DNA from: an uncultured Clostridia bacterium
GTDB lineage: Bacteria; Bacillota; Clostridia; Oscillospirales; Ruminococcaceae
Assembly (NCBI GenBank): GCA_937892655.1
Contig: CALBJC010000033.1
Location: 1-15,360 of the forward strand
Direction of reading: 5' to 3'
DNA length: 15,360 bases
The notes beneath the pieces were generated by a model that searched no databases, had not been told where the DNA came from, and was given only the letters and a program-made list of their open reading frames with translations. This document shows positions 7,970 to 14,335 of this stretch, in pieces. How positions within the stretch are numbered: position 1 is the first letter of the stretch; every line of letters begins with the position of its first letter. The translations under genes were made by a program, and so were the position numbers.

Positions 7970-8003
7970 AAAAGCCACTTTTGATGTTGAAAGTGGCTTT
8001 TTG
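7970..8003 (+). terminator. Intrinsic terminator of htpG
   Basis: A perfect 12-bp stem (7970-7981 with 7990-8001) and an 8-base loop, ending in a T run. It lies about 37 bases after the htpG stop and marks the left edge of the accessory-looking block. Confidence 0.9.
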
Positions 8004-8017
8004 CATTGCTTGTGATA

Positions 8018-8046
8018 TTGACTTAGTGTGTCAGCGGTGTTATAAT
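8018..8046 (+). promoter_or_regulatory. Strong promoter upstream of the XRE regulator
   Basis: TTGACT (8018-8023), 17 bases, TATAAT (8041-8046). The predicted start near 8052 coincides with the repeated leader motif that begins GACCGATAAA. The rest of the 7933-8189 gap holds the htpG terminator, this promoter, an inverted repeat and a second -10. Confidence 0.8.
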
Positions 8047-8051
8047 TAGCT

Positions 8052-8070
8052 GACCGATAAATAAGAATTT
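8052..8070 (+). repeat. Leader direct repeat, copy 1
   Basis: A 19-base segment starting GACCGATAAA differs by one base from 8861-8879. Both copies sit just after a TATAAT box, and both are followed about 15-20 bases later by ACGAAC. The copies are 809 bases apart and flank the XRE gene. Confidence 0.85.
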
Positions 8071-8087
8071 TCTTAATTAAAACGAAC

Positions 8088-8103
8088 TAGACAAGCGTGT
8101 CTA
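8088..8103. promoter_or_regulatory. Inverted repeat, possible operator
   Basis: TAGACA, AGCG, TGTCTA forms a perfect 6-bp palindrome with a 4-base centre, between two promoters ahead of the XRE gene. XRE regulators often bind such sites near their own promoter, so autoregulation is possible but unproven. Confidence 0.4.
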
Positions 8104-8138
8104 ATCCTTATAAATACGGCATTTCTCACTTTGTGTCG

Positions 8139-8147
8139 TGTTATAAT
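8139..8147 (+). promoter_or_regulatory. Extended -10 promoter proximal to the XRE gene
   Basis: TGTTATAAT is a perfect extended -10 about 43 bases ahead of the regulator's start codon. No good -35 is seen at the right distance. It would give a shorter transcript than the 8018 promoter. Confidence 0.5.
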
Positions 8148-8189
8148 TTAAGGCTATGTGCTAAACTGATAATCAAAGGAGGATTTTGC

Positions 8190-8678
8190 ATGAACCAAAT
8201 GAAGATCGGTGCTTTTCTGAAGGAATTGCGAAAAGAAAAAGAACTGACACAAGAACAGTTAGCGGAAAGATTAAATGTATCCAATCGTTCTGTTTCACGT
8301 TGGGAAACAGGAAGCACATTGCCGGACATCAGTATGCTTGTTGAGATAGCTGAGTTTTATGAGGTTGACATCCGGGAAATCATCAATGGAGAAAGGAAAA
8401 GTGAGAATATGAATGAGGAAGTAAAAGAAACAATATTAGCGGTTGCAAATTATGCGGATAAACAAAAAAAACAAGCGGTTTTAAGGGCTATTATTATGTT
8501 TGCCCTGGAAATGCTTTGTTGCGGGTTCACAATAGTTTCTATAATTTTGATAGAGAGCAGTGATGTAAAAATCAGTCTTTGGTTTGCGGCAATTCCGCTG
8601 GCTATGACAATAGCTTATTCTATTCTTTTGGTTTTGAATGCTAAAAGTTATGTTCGCAAAGTGCAAAAGGAGCGATAA
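8190..8678 (+). CDS. XRE-family helix-turn-helix regulator with two C-terminal membrane helices
   Basis: I start at ATG 8190, which follows a near-perfect AAAGGAGGATTTTGC. A longer frame from GTG 8097 lacks a ribosome site and crosses a promoter. The product is 162 residues. Residues 5-60 form an XRE/Cro-type HTH (LRKEKELTQEQLAERLNVSN, SVSRWETG, LPDISMLVEIAEFYEVDIRE). A Glu/Lys-rich linker follows, then two membrane segments near 97-121 and 129-150. This makes it a membrane-tethered DNA-binding protein, a common layout in Clostridia. Its signal and targets are unknown, but the palindrome at 8088 is a candidate site. Arginine codons are mixed (CGA, CGT, CGG, CGC, AGG), unlike the AGA-rich neighbours, which together with the flanking repeats hints at acquisition. 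A terminator follows. Confidence 0.87.
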   Translation: MNQMKIGAFLKELRKEKELTQEQLAERLNVSNRSVSRWETGSTLPDISMLVEIAEFYEVDIREIINGERKSENMNEEVKETILAVANYADKQKKQAVLRAIIMFALEMLCCGFTIVSIILIESSDVKISLWFAAIPLAMTIAYSILLVLNAKSYVRKVQKER

Positions 8679-8711
8679 CTTCCAGTTTTTTAAATTGAAC
8701 AATGATTACAT

Positions 8712-8746
8712 AGCCGTTTGTGACTAACAATCACAGACGGCTTTTC
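8712..8746 (+). terminator. Intrinsic terminator of the XRE gene
   Basis: A 12-bp stem (8712-8723 with 8731-8742, one G-T pair), 7-base loop and T-rich tail, 33 bases after the regulator's stop. Confidence 0.85.
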
Positions 8747-8777
8747 TTATACCCGAAAACAAGAAAGGAGTGGTCAG

Positions 8778-8819
8778 ATGATCCGAGTATTCGACGCTTT
8801 TTCGGGCTTTACATATTGA
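8778..8819 (+). pseudogene. 13-codon remnant with its own ribosome site, resembling a C5 DNA methyltransferase N-terminus
   Basis: GAAAGGAG lies at a good distance from ATG 8778, which opens MIRVFDAFSGFTY and stops at TGA. The first residues resemble the conserved start of cytosine-C5 methyltransferases, where a short strand leads into the AdoMet-binding FxG motif (typically xRVFEAFAGxG). Nothing recognisable follows, and the stop overlaps the -35 of the next promoter. It may be a gene stub left by a deletion or recombination. A chance ORF or short leader peptide cannot be excluded. Confidence 0.3.
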
Positions 8820-8845
8820 AATTCAAGGCAAAAATGTGATATAAT
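8816..8845 (+). promoter_or_regulatory. Promoter of the nucleoside phosphorylase gene
   Basis: TTGAAA (8816-8821), 18 bases, TATAAT (8840-8845). The predicted start precedes the second leader repeat. Apart from this, the 8679-8900 gap holds the XRE terminator and the 13-codon remnant. Confidence 0.75.
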
Positions 8846-8860
8846 ATAGGAGGTTGGACA

Positions 8861-8879
8861 GACCGATAAACAAGAATTT
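8861..8879 (+). repeat. Leader direct repeat, copy 2
   Basis: Matches 8052-8070 at 18 of 19 positions. It lies in the 5' untranslated region of the phosphorylase gene, directly ahead of its AGGAG ribosome site. Shared placement relative to TATAAT suggests duplicated promoter-leader DNA or a shared regulatory site. Confidence 0.85.
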
Positions 8880-8900
8880 ATCTAACAGGAGATACGAACA

Positions 8901-9662
8901 ATGATAACTGACACATTTGAAAATATAACTAAAGAAATAATAAAAGTGAACCGCAATGAAAATGCGGTCAAGGTGGATGCCTGTATTTTAACTTTTTCTC
9001 ATGTGATTTTGAAATATGTATTGGAAAATTACGAATGTACAAAAATCGGCGACTTGTTTTCTTCAAACGGAGCAAACCCTGTTTACAGATTTGAGTATCA
9101 GGACAGATTTTTTGCGGTTTATATGTCCTATGTAGGTGCTCCTGCTTGTGTCGCTGATATAGAAGATACAATGATGGTTATTAACACAGATAAGTATATC
9201 GTCTTTGGTGGTGCAGGTTGTCTTGATAAAGAAATAGCACATGGCAAGGTTATGGTGCCTACTGCTGCATACAGAGATGAGGGCACATCTTATCATTATG
9301 CACCTGCTTCTGATTATATTGAGGTCAAAAATGCAGATGTTGTAGCTGAGTTTATGGAAACAGTCGGTCTGCCTTATGTAAAAGGTAAAACTTGGACAAC
9401 AGATGCTGTGCACAGAGAAACCAGAGCAAACTTTGAAAAGCGAAAGGCGGAAGGTTGCATTTCTGTCGAAATGGAATGTGCCGCAGTTCAGGCTATGTGT
9501 GATTTCAGAGGATTGAACGCATACTTTTTCTTTACCAGTGGTGATTTGCTCGATTCACCCAAATGGGATGAACGAGTTAAGAAAAATCAGATAAAACGCA
9601 CACAGCATGATTCGGGTCATTTTGATATAGCTTTAGAATTAGCTCGATATATTGTGGAATAA
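8901..9662 (+). CDS. Nucleoside phosphorylase (PNP/UDP phosphorylase family 1)
   Basis: The 253-residue protein belongs to the purine/uridine phosphorylase superfamily, which splits nucleosides with phosphate into a base and pentose-1-phosphate. Features seen are YIVFGGAGCLD in the position of the base/phosphate loop, the strand VMVPTAAYRDEGTSYHYAP, and the signature ISVEMECAAVQAMC, whose Met-Glu pair contacts the ribose. A late acidic SGDLLDSPKW also fits the family. Whether it prefers uridine, purines or another nucleoside cannot be told from sequence alone. The ATG follows AGGAG by 9 bases. It has its own promoter and terminator, so it is a single-gene unit. It does not adjoin other nucleoside salvage genes, and it sits beside the XRE gene in an accessory-looking block. 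Confidence 0.85.
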   Translation: MITDTFENITKEIIKVNRNENAVKVDACILTFSHVILKYVLENYECTKIGDLFSSNGANPVYRFEYQDRFFAVYMSYVGAPACVADIEDTMMVINTDKYIVFGGAGCLDKEIAHGKVMVPTAAYRDEGTSYHYAPASDYIEVKNADVVAEFMETVGLPYVKGKTWTTDAVHRETRANFEKRKAEGCISVEMECAAVQAMCDFRGLNAYFFFTSGDLLDSPKWDERVKKNQIKRTQHDSGHFDIALELARYIVE

Positions 9663-9704
9663 ATGATTCTACAAATCCCAATTTGTAAAACTTAATATAA
9701 AATA

Positions 9705-9737
9705 AACTCCAGAGAAGACGTTTTCTTCTCTGGAGTT
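9705..9737. terminator. Bidirectional intrinsic terminator
   Basis: A perfect 14-bp stem (9705-9718 with 9724-9737) with a 5-base loop. T-rich on the plus side and, read in reverse, followed by TTTATTTTA. It separates the convergent phosphorylase (+) and the cysK-linked operon (-). Confidence 0.9.
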
Positions 9738-9779
9738 ATTTCTTTATGGCTATCGCCTTTTACACCGTGCCTTTTTAGC

Positions 9780-10448
9780 TTATTTAAATACATCTTCGGG
9801 AGAAAAAGCGGTAGTATTACTCTCTTTTTCGTGAAGCTCATCTATAAGCTTACTTCTTGAAACATAGGTTAATTCGTTACTGCGAAAATACGGATAGCCG
9901 TCGAGCTTTCTGAGCGCCCTTTCGTTTTTATAGGCGTATATGAGCGAAAGCGAAAGTATAAATCCGCCTATTCCTATCAAAACAGCAGCTGGTCTTAGCT
10001 GACAGATAAGCCCCCACGCTGCAAAAAATGCGTATGCTACGCAGTATACGACAGAGAAAACCTTTGTGTTGAGCTTCATCACGACGATTGAAAGGTAGAT
10101 TACCGCCATATCGATTATCCCGATAATCGCCCAAGAAAGCTCTTTTGCAAGCCTGAAAAATCTCTCTTTTTCGATGGGATTTTCTTCTCCGATGACTTCG
10201 GTTTTCAGCCAGTAAAAAAGCATACCCCAGCTATACTGCGAAATGTTGAGGATAACCTGCGTAACAAAGAAAATGACAAAATATACAGTAAGAATAAAAA
10301 ATGTATAGCGAAAAGCCGCTGACTCAACGCTTCTTATACGCGCTATTTCGTTTGACTTTTCAATATTTTCCGCAAAGCCTATATCAACATCATTAAAGGG
10401 CCTTTTAAGCTCATTTACCGAACAATCGCCAAGCAGACCAAAAAGCAT
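9780..10448 (-). CDS. Four-helix membrane protein of unknown function, second of a pair
   Basis: I do not recognise this 222-residue protein. A polar N-terminus of about 47 residues begins MLFGLLGD. Four membrane helices follow (TFFILTVYFVIFFVTQVIL, WAIIGIIDMAVIYLSIVV, VFSVVYCVAYAFFAAWGLI and VLIGIGGFILSLSLIYAY). The polar C-terminus contains KLDGYPYF and ends FSPEDVFK. The plan matches the upstream 207-residue protein: an LFGD-like start, an RSV motif just before helix 1, four helices, a DxYPx motif and an acidic-aromatic end. The two are probably diverged paralogues. Its ATG follows AAGGGGTGACAGA, and the previous gene stops 11 bases upstream. It is the last gene of the operon and is closed by the terminator at 9705. 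Confidence 0.82.
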   Translation of the reverse strand: MLFGLLGDCSVNELKRPFNDVDIGFAENIEKSNEIARIRSVESAAFRYTFFILTVYFVIFFVTQVILNISQYSWGMLFYWLKTEVIGEENPIEKERFFRLAKELSWAIIGIIDMAVIYLSIVVMKLNTKVFSVVYCVAYAFFAAWGLICQLRPAAVLIGIGGFILSLSLIYAYKNERALRKLDGYPYFRSNELTYVSRSKLIDELHEKESNTTAFSPEDVFK

Positions 10449-10459
10449 TCTGTCACCCC

Positions 10460-11083
10460 TTAATCGTCGAAGATCTTTTCAAAATCAGGCTGATTTGATT
10501 TACCCCTGAGCGCCTCTCTTTCATTATGCTCATTCAAGATATCCGCTCTTGCATCCTGATAGATCTGACGAGTCTTTTCAAAAGGATAGTCAGGCAGATA
10601 GCGCATATATGATATCATATCAACATTTTTATACCACACAAATGACGCAAAACAGAAAATCGCAAAGCACACAAAGCACAGAGCCACAAAGCCCATAGTA
10701 CCCACTGTCAAAAGCACATCTGCAACAAACATGACAAATGAAATTGCAAACATAATAACCGCTTTAACAACGCCCTTTAATGACTCGCCGTTATCAACCT
10801 CTCTGTCAGCACAAAAGAGCGACAAAAACGCAAGCGCCACAATAGGCACTGCAAGAGCTATTACTATTGCAGTTTTTACACCTGCGCTGATATTGGTAAG
10901 CAGGTCGATAGCGTCAATAGTAAACCACAAAACGAAAATGATAAATGCGATACACGCAAAGTTCATCATATCGCCCACCCTTTTTCTGACAGAGCGCTGA
11001 CGCTTTACCTCGGCGCAAAGCTGAGCGTTGTTAAAAAAGGAGATATTCTCTTTTGTGATGTCGCCAAAAAGACTTACCTTCAA
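10460..11083 (-). CDS. Four-helix membrane protein of unknown function, first of a pair (TTG start)
   Basis: This 207-residue protein matches no family I can name. The start is TTG 11083; AAGGGTG overlapping the cysK stop gives it a ribosome site, and no ATG is suitably placed. It begins MKVSLFGD, has a charged segment VKRQRSVRKR, then four membrane helices (near 41-63, 73-91, 105-126 and 129-149). A polar C-terminus contains YLPDYPF and ends FEKIFDD. The layout parallels the next gene, and the two may assemble together in the membrane. The gap to cysK is 14 bases and to the next gene 11 bases, so all are cotranscribed. Confidence 0.8.
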   Translation of the reverse strand: MKVSLFGDITKENISFFNNAQLCAEVKRQRSVRKRVGDMMNFACIAFIIFVLWFTIDAIDLLTNISAGVKTAIVIALAVPIVALAFLSLFCADREVDNGESLKGVVKAVIMFAISFVMFVADVLLTVGTMGFVALCFVCFAIFCFASFVWYKNVDMISYMRYLPDYPFEKTRQIYQDARADILNEHNEREALRGKSNQPDFEKIFDD

Positions 11084-11097
11084 TGTTTTTCACACCC

Positions 11098-12012
11098 TTA
11101 AATGTCAAAAAGTTCTGTTGAGATATACCTCTCGCCCGTGTCAGGCAGAATTACCGCAATAGTTTTGTTTTTGTAAATCTCAAGTGCGCAAAGCCTTTTT
11201 GCAACCGCTAAAGCCGCACCCGATGAGATACCGACTAAAGCGCCCTCAGCTTTTGCAAACGCTCTTGAGCATTCAAAAGCATCGCTATCTGAGCAGGTTT
11301 CAATCTTGTCGATAATTGATAAATCTAAAATTGACGGAATAAAGTTTGCGCCTATCCCCTGAATTTTATGAGCACCCGCAACACCCTTTGAAAGAAGCGG
11401 TGAGCTTTCTGGCTCAACGGCAATTATCTCAATATCGGGATTTTGCTCCTTTAAATACATAGCAGTACCGGTAATCGTACCGCCTGTACCCGCACAGGCT
11501 ATCAAGACATCTATTTTACCATCTGTATCCTGCCAAAGCTCAGGGCCGGTTGTTTCATAATGGGCAAGCGCATTTGACTTATTGTCAAACTGCCCTAAGA
11601 TAACAGCGCCATCTGTTTTTTCGCAAAGCTCTTTTGCTACTCTGACAGCGCCGCTCATGCCCTCAGATGCAGGAGTCAAGACAATCTTTGCACCATACAT
11701 TGCCAAAAGCTTTCTGCGCTCTACTGACATAGTTTCTGGCATAGTAAGTACAGCCTTGTAGCCCTTGATAGCAGCCGCCATAGCGATACCTATACCGGTA
11801 TTGCCGCTGGTTGGCTCGATAATAGTAGCGCCCTTTTTGAGAATGCCGCTTTTTTCAGCATCTTCAATCATCTTGACGCCGACTCTGTCTTTAACGCTGC
11901 TTGCAGGATTAAAATACTCAAGCTTGCACAAAACACCGCTCCTGCCAAAAAAGCGAGAAGCCTCTAAAAGAGGGGTTTTACCCACAAGCGAAAGCAAATT
12001 TTCATAAATCAT
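11098..12012 (-). CDS. cysK: Cysteine synthase (O-acetylserine sulfhydrylase)
   Basis: This 304-residue fold-type II PLP enzyme makes cysteine from O-acetylserine and sulfide in the cytoplasm. The PLP lysine is K41 in NPASSVKDR. The substrate loop is EPTSGNTGIG, the phosphate-binding loop is CAGTGGTITG, and GISSGAALA lies near the C-terminus. Length and motifs match CysK/CysM-type enzymes, and I see no regulatory domain. GGAGGAAATTT precedes the ATG. A 45-residue membrane protein gene ends 27 bases upstream and two membrane protein genes follow, so the enzyme sits inside a mostly membrane-protein operon driven from 12231-12259. No T-box or riboswitch is evident in the short leader. Confidence 0.95.
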   Translation of the reverse strand: MIYENLLSLVGKTPLLEASRFFGRSGVLCKLEYFNPASSVKDRVGVKMIEDAEKSGILKKGATIIEPTSGNTGIGIAMAAAIKGYKAVLTMPETMSVERRKLLAMYGAKIVLTPASEGMSGAVRVAKELCEKTDGAVILGQFDNKSNALAHYETTGPELWQDTDGKIDVLIACAGTGGTITGTAMYLKEQNPDIEIIAVEPESSPLLSKGVAGAHKIQGIGANFIPSILDLSIIDKIETCSDSDAFECSRAFAKAEGALVGISSGAALAVAKRLCALEIYKNKTIAVILPDTGERYISTELFDI

Positions 12013-12039
12013 AAATTTCCTCCGAAAAATCGGTATTGA

Positions 12040-12177
12040 TTAGAATGCAGAATCTGTATTCTCTACTATATAGTATTTCTTTGAACAGGATTCTGAAATT
12101 TCAAGTGAGAGCTTTATTGCCGCTAAAACGCCCACTATGATACCTACGAAAGCTAAAATTTTAAGCATTGATTTCAT
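12040..12177 (-). CDS. 45-residue single-pass membrane microprotein upstream of cysK
   Basis: A small gene in a 340-base gap otherwise without genes. ATG 12177 follows AAGGAGAG by about 6 bases. The product is a short Lys-containing start (MKSMLK), one hydrophobic helix (residues 7-21, LAFVGIIVGVLAAI), and a polar tail with ISESCSKKYY and an acidic end. It ends 27 bases before cysK and lies just after a promoter (12231-12259), so it is the first gene of that operon. The strong ribosome site, promoter placement and membrane-protein composition argue that it is real. I do not recognise the family. It could be a small partner of the two four-helix proteins or simply a short membrane peptide. Confidence 0.72.
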   Translation of the reverse strand: MKSMLKILAFVGIIVGVLAAIKLSLEISESCSKKYYIVENTDSAF

Positions 12178-12230
12178 TAAAATCTCTCCTTACTTATAAT
12201 ATCCGCCAAAAGCGGTCTTTCAATACGCAT

Positions 12231-12259
12231 ATTATAGCAAAAAATACACAAAGTTTCAA
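12231..12259 (-). promoter_or_regulatory. Promoter of the microprotein-cysK operon
   Basis: On the minus strand TTGAAA (12259-12254), exactly 17 bases, TATAAT (12236-12231). The predicted start is near 12225, leaving a leader of about 45 bases that has only a weak 4-bp hairpin. It is divergent from the flippase promoter. Confidence 0.82.
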
Positions 12260-12287
12260 TAGTAAACTAATTTTTGTGAAAAATATT

Positions 12288-12315
12288 TTGCATTTTCTGT
12301 TTGCTGTGTTATAAT
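12288..12315 (+). promoter_or_regulatory. Promoter of the flippase gene
   Basis: TTGCAT (12288-12293), 16 bases, TATAAT (12310-12315), preceded by TG to give an extended -10. It lies about 37 bases before the start codon. Confidence 0.75.
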
Positions 12316-12352
12316 ATGTATTGTAAATTTTAAAAAAGGCGGTGAATACATT

Positions 12353-13783
12353 ATGGCGGCTAAAAAGGACAGCTACAAGAATCTTGCCTTCAATGCGATA
12401 ATTTTTGCAATAGGCTCGTTTTCTTCAAAGATTTTAGTTCTTCTTTTATTACCTATCTACACAAGCGCTTTGACAAAATCAGAGCTTGGTATTGCAGATT
12501 TAGTTATGCAGATAGCAAACTTTATAATCCCTGTAGCCTCTTTATCTATTGCTGACGCTGTTATCCGCTTCGGGCTTGATAAGAAAAACGATAAGTCTGA
12601 AATCTTCTCGACCTCATGCGCTGTTATGGCAGTAGGCGTTTTGATGTTTGCTCTAATCTGCCCTGTTCTGCACCTTTATGAGCGAATTTCTGATTATGTA
12701 TTCATCCTTTTTATATATGTAGTTTTTGCCTGCGTAAAGCTTTTGTTCTGCGAGTTTGCAAGAGCAAGAGAGCTTGTAAAATTATATTCTCTCAACGGGC
12801 TTTTAACAACCGTTATGATGCTTTTATTCAACGTCTTATTCTTGTTTGTATTCAAGCTCGGCGCAAAGGGCTATCTTCTGGCGGTCGTTTTCTCTGACGC
12901 TTGCTCGATAATCTTCTTGTTTGCAGTAGCAGGGTATGCTAGGTATTTTTCACTCAAAAGCATAAATCTGACGCTGATGAAATCAATGCTTGCATTCTGT
13001 GTTCCGCTTATTCCTACAACGGTTTTATGGCTTGTAACAAACGTTTCAGACAGATTTTTCGTTACAGAAATGCTCGGTGAGGCCCAAAACGGTATTTTAT
13101 CGGTAGCCTATAAATTTCCGACTATAGTGACCGCTATGTACGGTATGTTTGCGCAGGCATGGAATATGTCGGCAATCACCCAGTCTGACAGCGATGACAG
13201 AAAGCGCTTTTATACAAATGTTTTCTCATCAAACGCATCGCTTGTTTTTGTATGCGCTGCGGGCATTATGACATTTTTGATTCCTTTAATAAACATATTC
13301 ACCTCAAGCGAGGAATATTTAATAGCATACAAATATGCGCCTATGCTTATCGTTTCAATGATATTCACCTGCTTTACATCATTTTTGGGCGGTATCTACT
13401 CAGCGGTAAAGAAAACAAAGAATTCGATGTATTCAGCGCTTGTCGGCGCGCTTATAAATGTTGCGCTCAACGCCCTTCTTATCAAGCCTTTTGGCATTCA
13501 GGGCGCTGTGGTTGCAACGCTTATCAGCTATGTTGCAGTATTTGTTTACAGAATTATTGATGTAAGAAGGTTTGCTGAATTTGATGTTGACTTTATGTCA
13601 ATAATCGTAAATACAGCTATCATCTTCATAATGGGCATTATGATTATTGTGTCAGAGGGGCTTATTCTGGCAGCTATACTTATAGTCGGCTGTGCGCTCA
13701 TCTGCACTATCAACTTCTCGGCAATTCTCAGGATTTTAAGAAGGCTTCTCCCTGCATCAATTCTGAGAAGACTTCATCTTTGA
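12353..13783 (+). CDS. Polysaccharide/oligosaccharide flippase (Wzx-like, MOP superfamily)
   Basis: This 476-residue integral membrane protein has about 12-14 helices and the layout of polysaccharide-biosynthesis flippases. The amphipathic start KNLAFNAIIFAIGSFSSKIL leads into helix 1, and LPIYTSALTKSELGIADLV is the typical loop after it. The central DRFFVTEMLGEAQNGILSVAYK closely follows the conserved mid-protein motif of the family, and a C-terminal polysaccharide-synthesis region follows. Such proteins move undecaprenyl-linked glycans across the membrane. The substrate is not predictable because no glycosyltransferases are nearby. AAGGCGGTG precedes the ATG. No terminator is visible after the stop, so some read-through into the next gene is possible. 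Confidence 0.87.
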   Translation: MAAKKDSYKNLAFNAIIFAIGSFSSKILVLLLLPIYTSALTKSELGIADLVMQIANFIIPVASLSIADAVIRFGLDKKNDKSEIFSTSCAVMAVGVLMFALICPVLHLYERISDYVFILFIYVVFACVKLLFCEFARARELVKLYSLNGLLTTVMMLLFNVLFLFVFKLGAKGYLLAVVFSDACSIIFLFAVAGYARYFSLKSINLTLMKSMLAFCVPLIPTTVLWLVTNVSDRFFVTEMLGEAQNGILSVAYKFPTIVTAMYGMFAQAWNMSAITQSDSDDRKRFYTNVFSSNASLVFVCAAGIMTFLIPLINIFTSSEEYLIAYKYAPMLIVSMIFTCFTSFLGGIYSAVKKTKNSMYSALVGALINVALNALLIKPFGIQGAVVATLISYVAVFVYRIIDVRRFAEFDVDFMSIIVNTAIIFIMGIMIIVSEGLILAAILIVGCALICTINFSAILRILRRLLPASILRRLHL

Positions 13784-13786
13784 TAC

Positions 13787-13815
13787 TTGACAAAGAATAA
13801 TTTGTAGTATAAAAT
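13787..13815 (+). promoter_or_regulatory. Promoter of the PC4-like gene
   Basis: A consensus TTGACA (13787-13792) begins 4 bases after the flippase stop. With a 17-base spacer the -10 is TAAAAT (13810-13815), inside TATAAAAT. This should give the small downstream gene strong independent expression. Confidence 0.75.
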
Positions 13816-13849
13816 ATGCTTTAGTTTATTTATAAAGGAGAAACTCACA

Positions 13850-14092
13850 ATGGCAGAGCTTAAGTTTGAAATTACAAAGCAGCTTGGCGTTTTATCAGAA
13901 AACGCAAAGGGCTGGACAAAGGAACTCAATTTAGTATCATGGAATGACAATGCTCCTAAATACGACATCAGAGAATGGTCACCTGACCATACAAGAATGT
14001 CAAAGGGTATCACTCTTTCTGAAGAAGAGCTTCAGGCACTCGTTGCAATTATGACAGAGGATGACGACATCGACGAAGCTGATATTCTCTAA
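13850..14092 (+). CDS. YdbC/PC4-like single-stranded DNA-binding protein
   Basis: This 80-residue protein matches the bacterial YdbC family, which has the fold of the eukaryotic coactivator PC4 and binds single-stranded nucleic acid. The characteristic run is GVLSENAKGWTKELNLVSW (13-31), followed by KYDIREWSPDH and GITLSEEEL. The C-terminus is acidic (TEDDDIDEADIL). It probably acts in the cytoplasm on ssDNA or in transcription, but its physiological role in Firmicutes is poorly defined. AAAGGAGAAACTCACA precedes the ATG. It has its own strong promoter and terminator, consistent with an abundant small protein. Confidence 0.9.
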   Translation: MAELKFEITKQLGVLSENAKGWTKELNLVSWNDNAPKYDIREWSPDHTRMSKGITLSEEELQALVAIMTEDDDIDEADIL

Positions 14093-14103
14093 ATACTGCT
14101 TTT

Positions 14104-14130
14104 AACCGCACAGCAATGTGCGGTTTTTTA
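14104..14130 (+). terminator. Intrinsic terminator of the PC4-like gene
   Basis: A perfect 9-bp GC-rich stem (14104-14112 with 14117-14125), a GCAA tetraloop and a run of T. Confidence 0.92.
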
Positions 14131-14193
14131 TTTGGAATATTTTCTCTTTTATCTCTATATAAATAGTATTGTGAAAAGATACAAAAAACTTTC

Positions 14194-14211
14194 AGTTACC
14201 GTACGCTAACT
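14194..14211. promoter_or_regulatory. Feo palindrome, site 1 (one mismatch)
   Basis: AGTTACC, GTAC, GCTAACT. It matches sites 2 and 3 except for one base in the left arm. It lies about 42 bases upstream of the feoA -35 box, and a TTGACT follows 7 bases later. The likely role is an auxiliary operator. Confidence 0.6.
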
Positions 14212-14252
14212 TATCTGATTGACTAAAATTTGCAAAATGCTCCTGATTTTTC

Positions 14253-14282
14253 TTGACAATACATATTATACAGGGGTATAAT
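14253..14282 (+). promoter_or_regulatory. Promoter of feoA
   Basis: Consensus TTGACA (14253-14258), 18 bases, consensus TATAAT (14277-14282). The predicted start near 14289 touches the palindrome at 14292. The rest of the 14093-14335 gap holds a terminator and two palindromes. Confidence 0.85.
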
Positions 14283-14291
14283 GAACATGAA

Positions 14292-14309
14292 GGTTAGCAG
14301 GGGCTAACC
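14292..14309. promoter_or_regulatory. Feo palindrome, site 2 (operator at feoA start site)
   Basis: GGTTAGC, AGGG, GCTAACC is a perfect 7-bp inverted repeat just downstream of the feoA -10, the position expected for a repressor. The GGTTAG/CTAACC arms recall DtxR/IdeR boxes, but here they are further apart than in the classic 19-bp box, so the regulator is inferred. Confidence 0.75.
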
Positions 14310-14335
14310 ACCAGCTTGATGAAAGAAGGTGTGAA

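Noticed and set aside
8097..8189. Extended N-terminus of the XRE protein from GTG 8097
   Set aside because: It lacks a ribosome site, crosses an extended -10 box, and the HTH family starts right at ATG 8190, which has a near-perfect AGGAGG.
9063..9413. 116-residue minus-strand frame inside the phosphorylase gene
   Set aside because: Cys/His/Ile-rich antisense shadow; the plus-strand frame has clear family motifs.
12203..12215. Small hairpin in the leader of the cysK operon as a riboswitch or attenuator
   Set aside because: Only 4 bp of stem and no alternative pairing or T tract; the leader is too short for a T-box or SAM riboswitch.
13252..13560. 102-residue plus-strand frame inside the flippase gene
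   Set aside because: Out-of-frame shadow of the flippase; composition is atypical and no start signal is seen.
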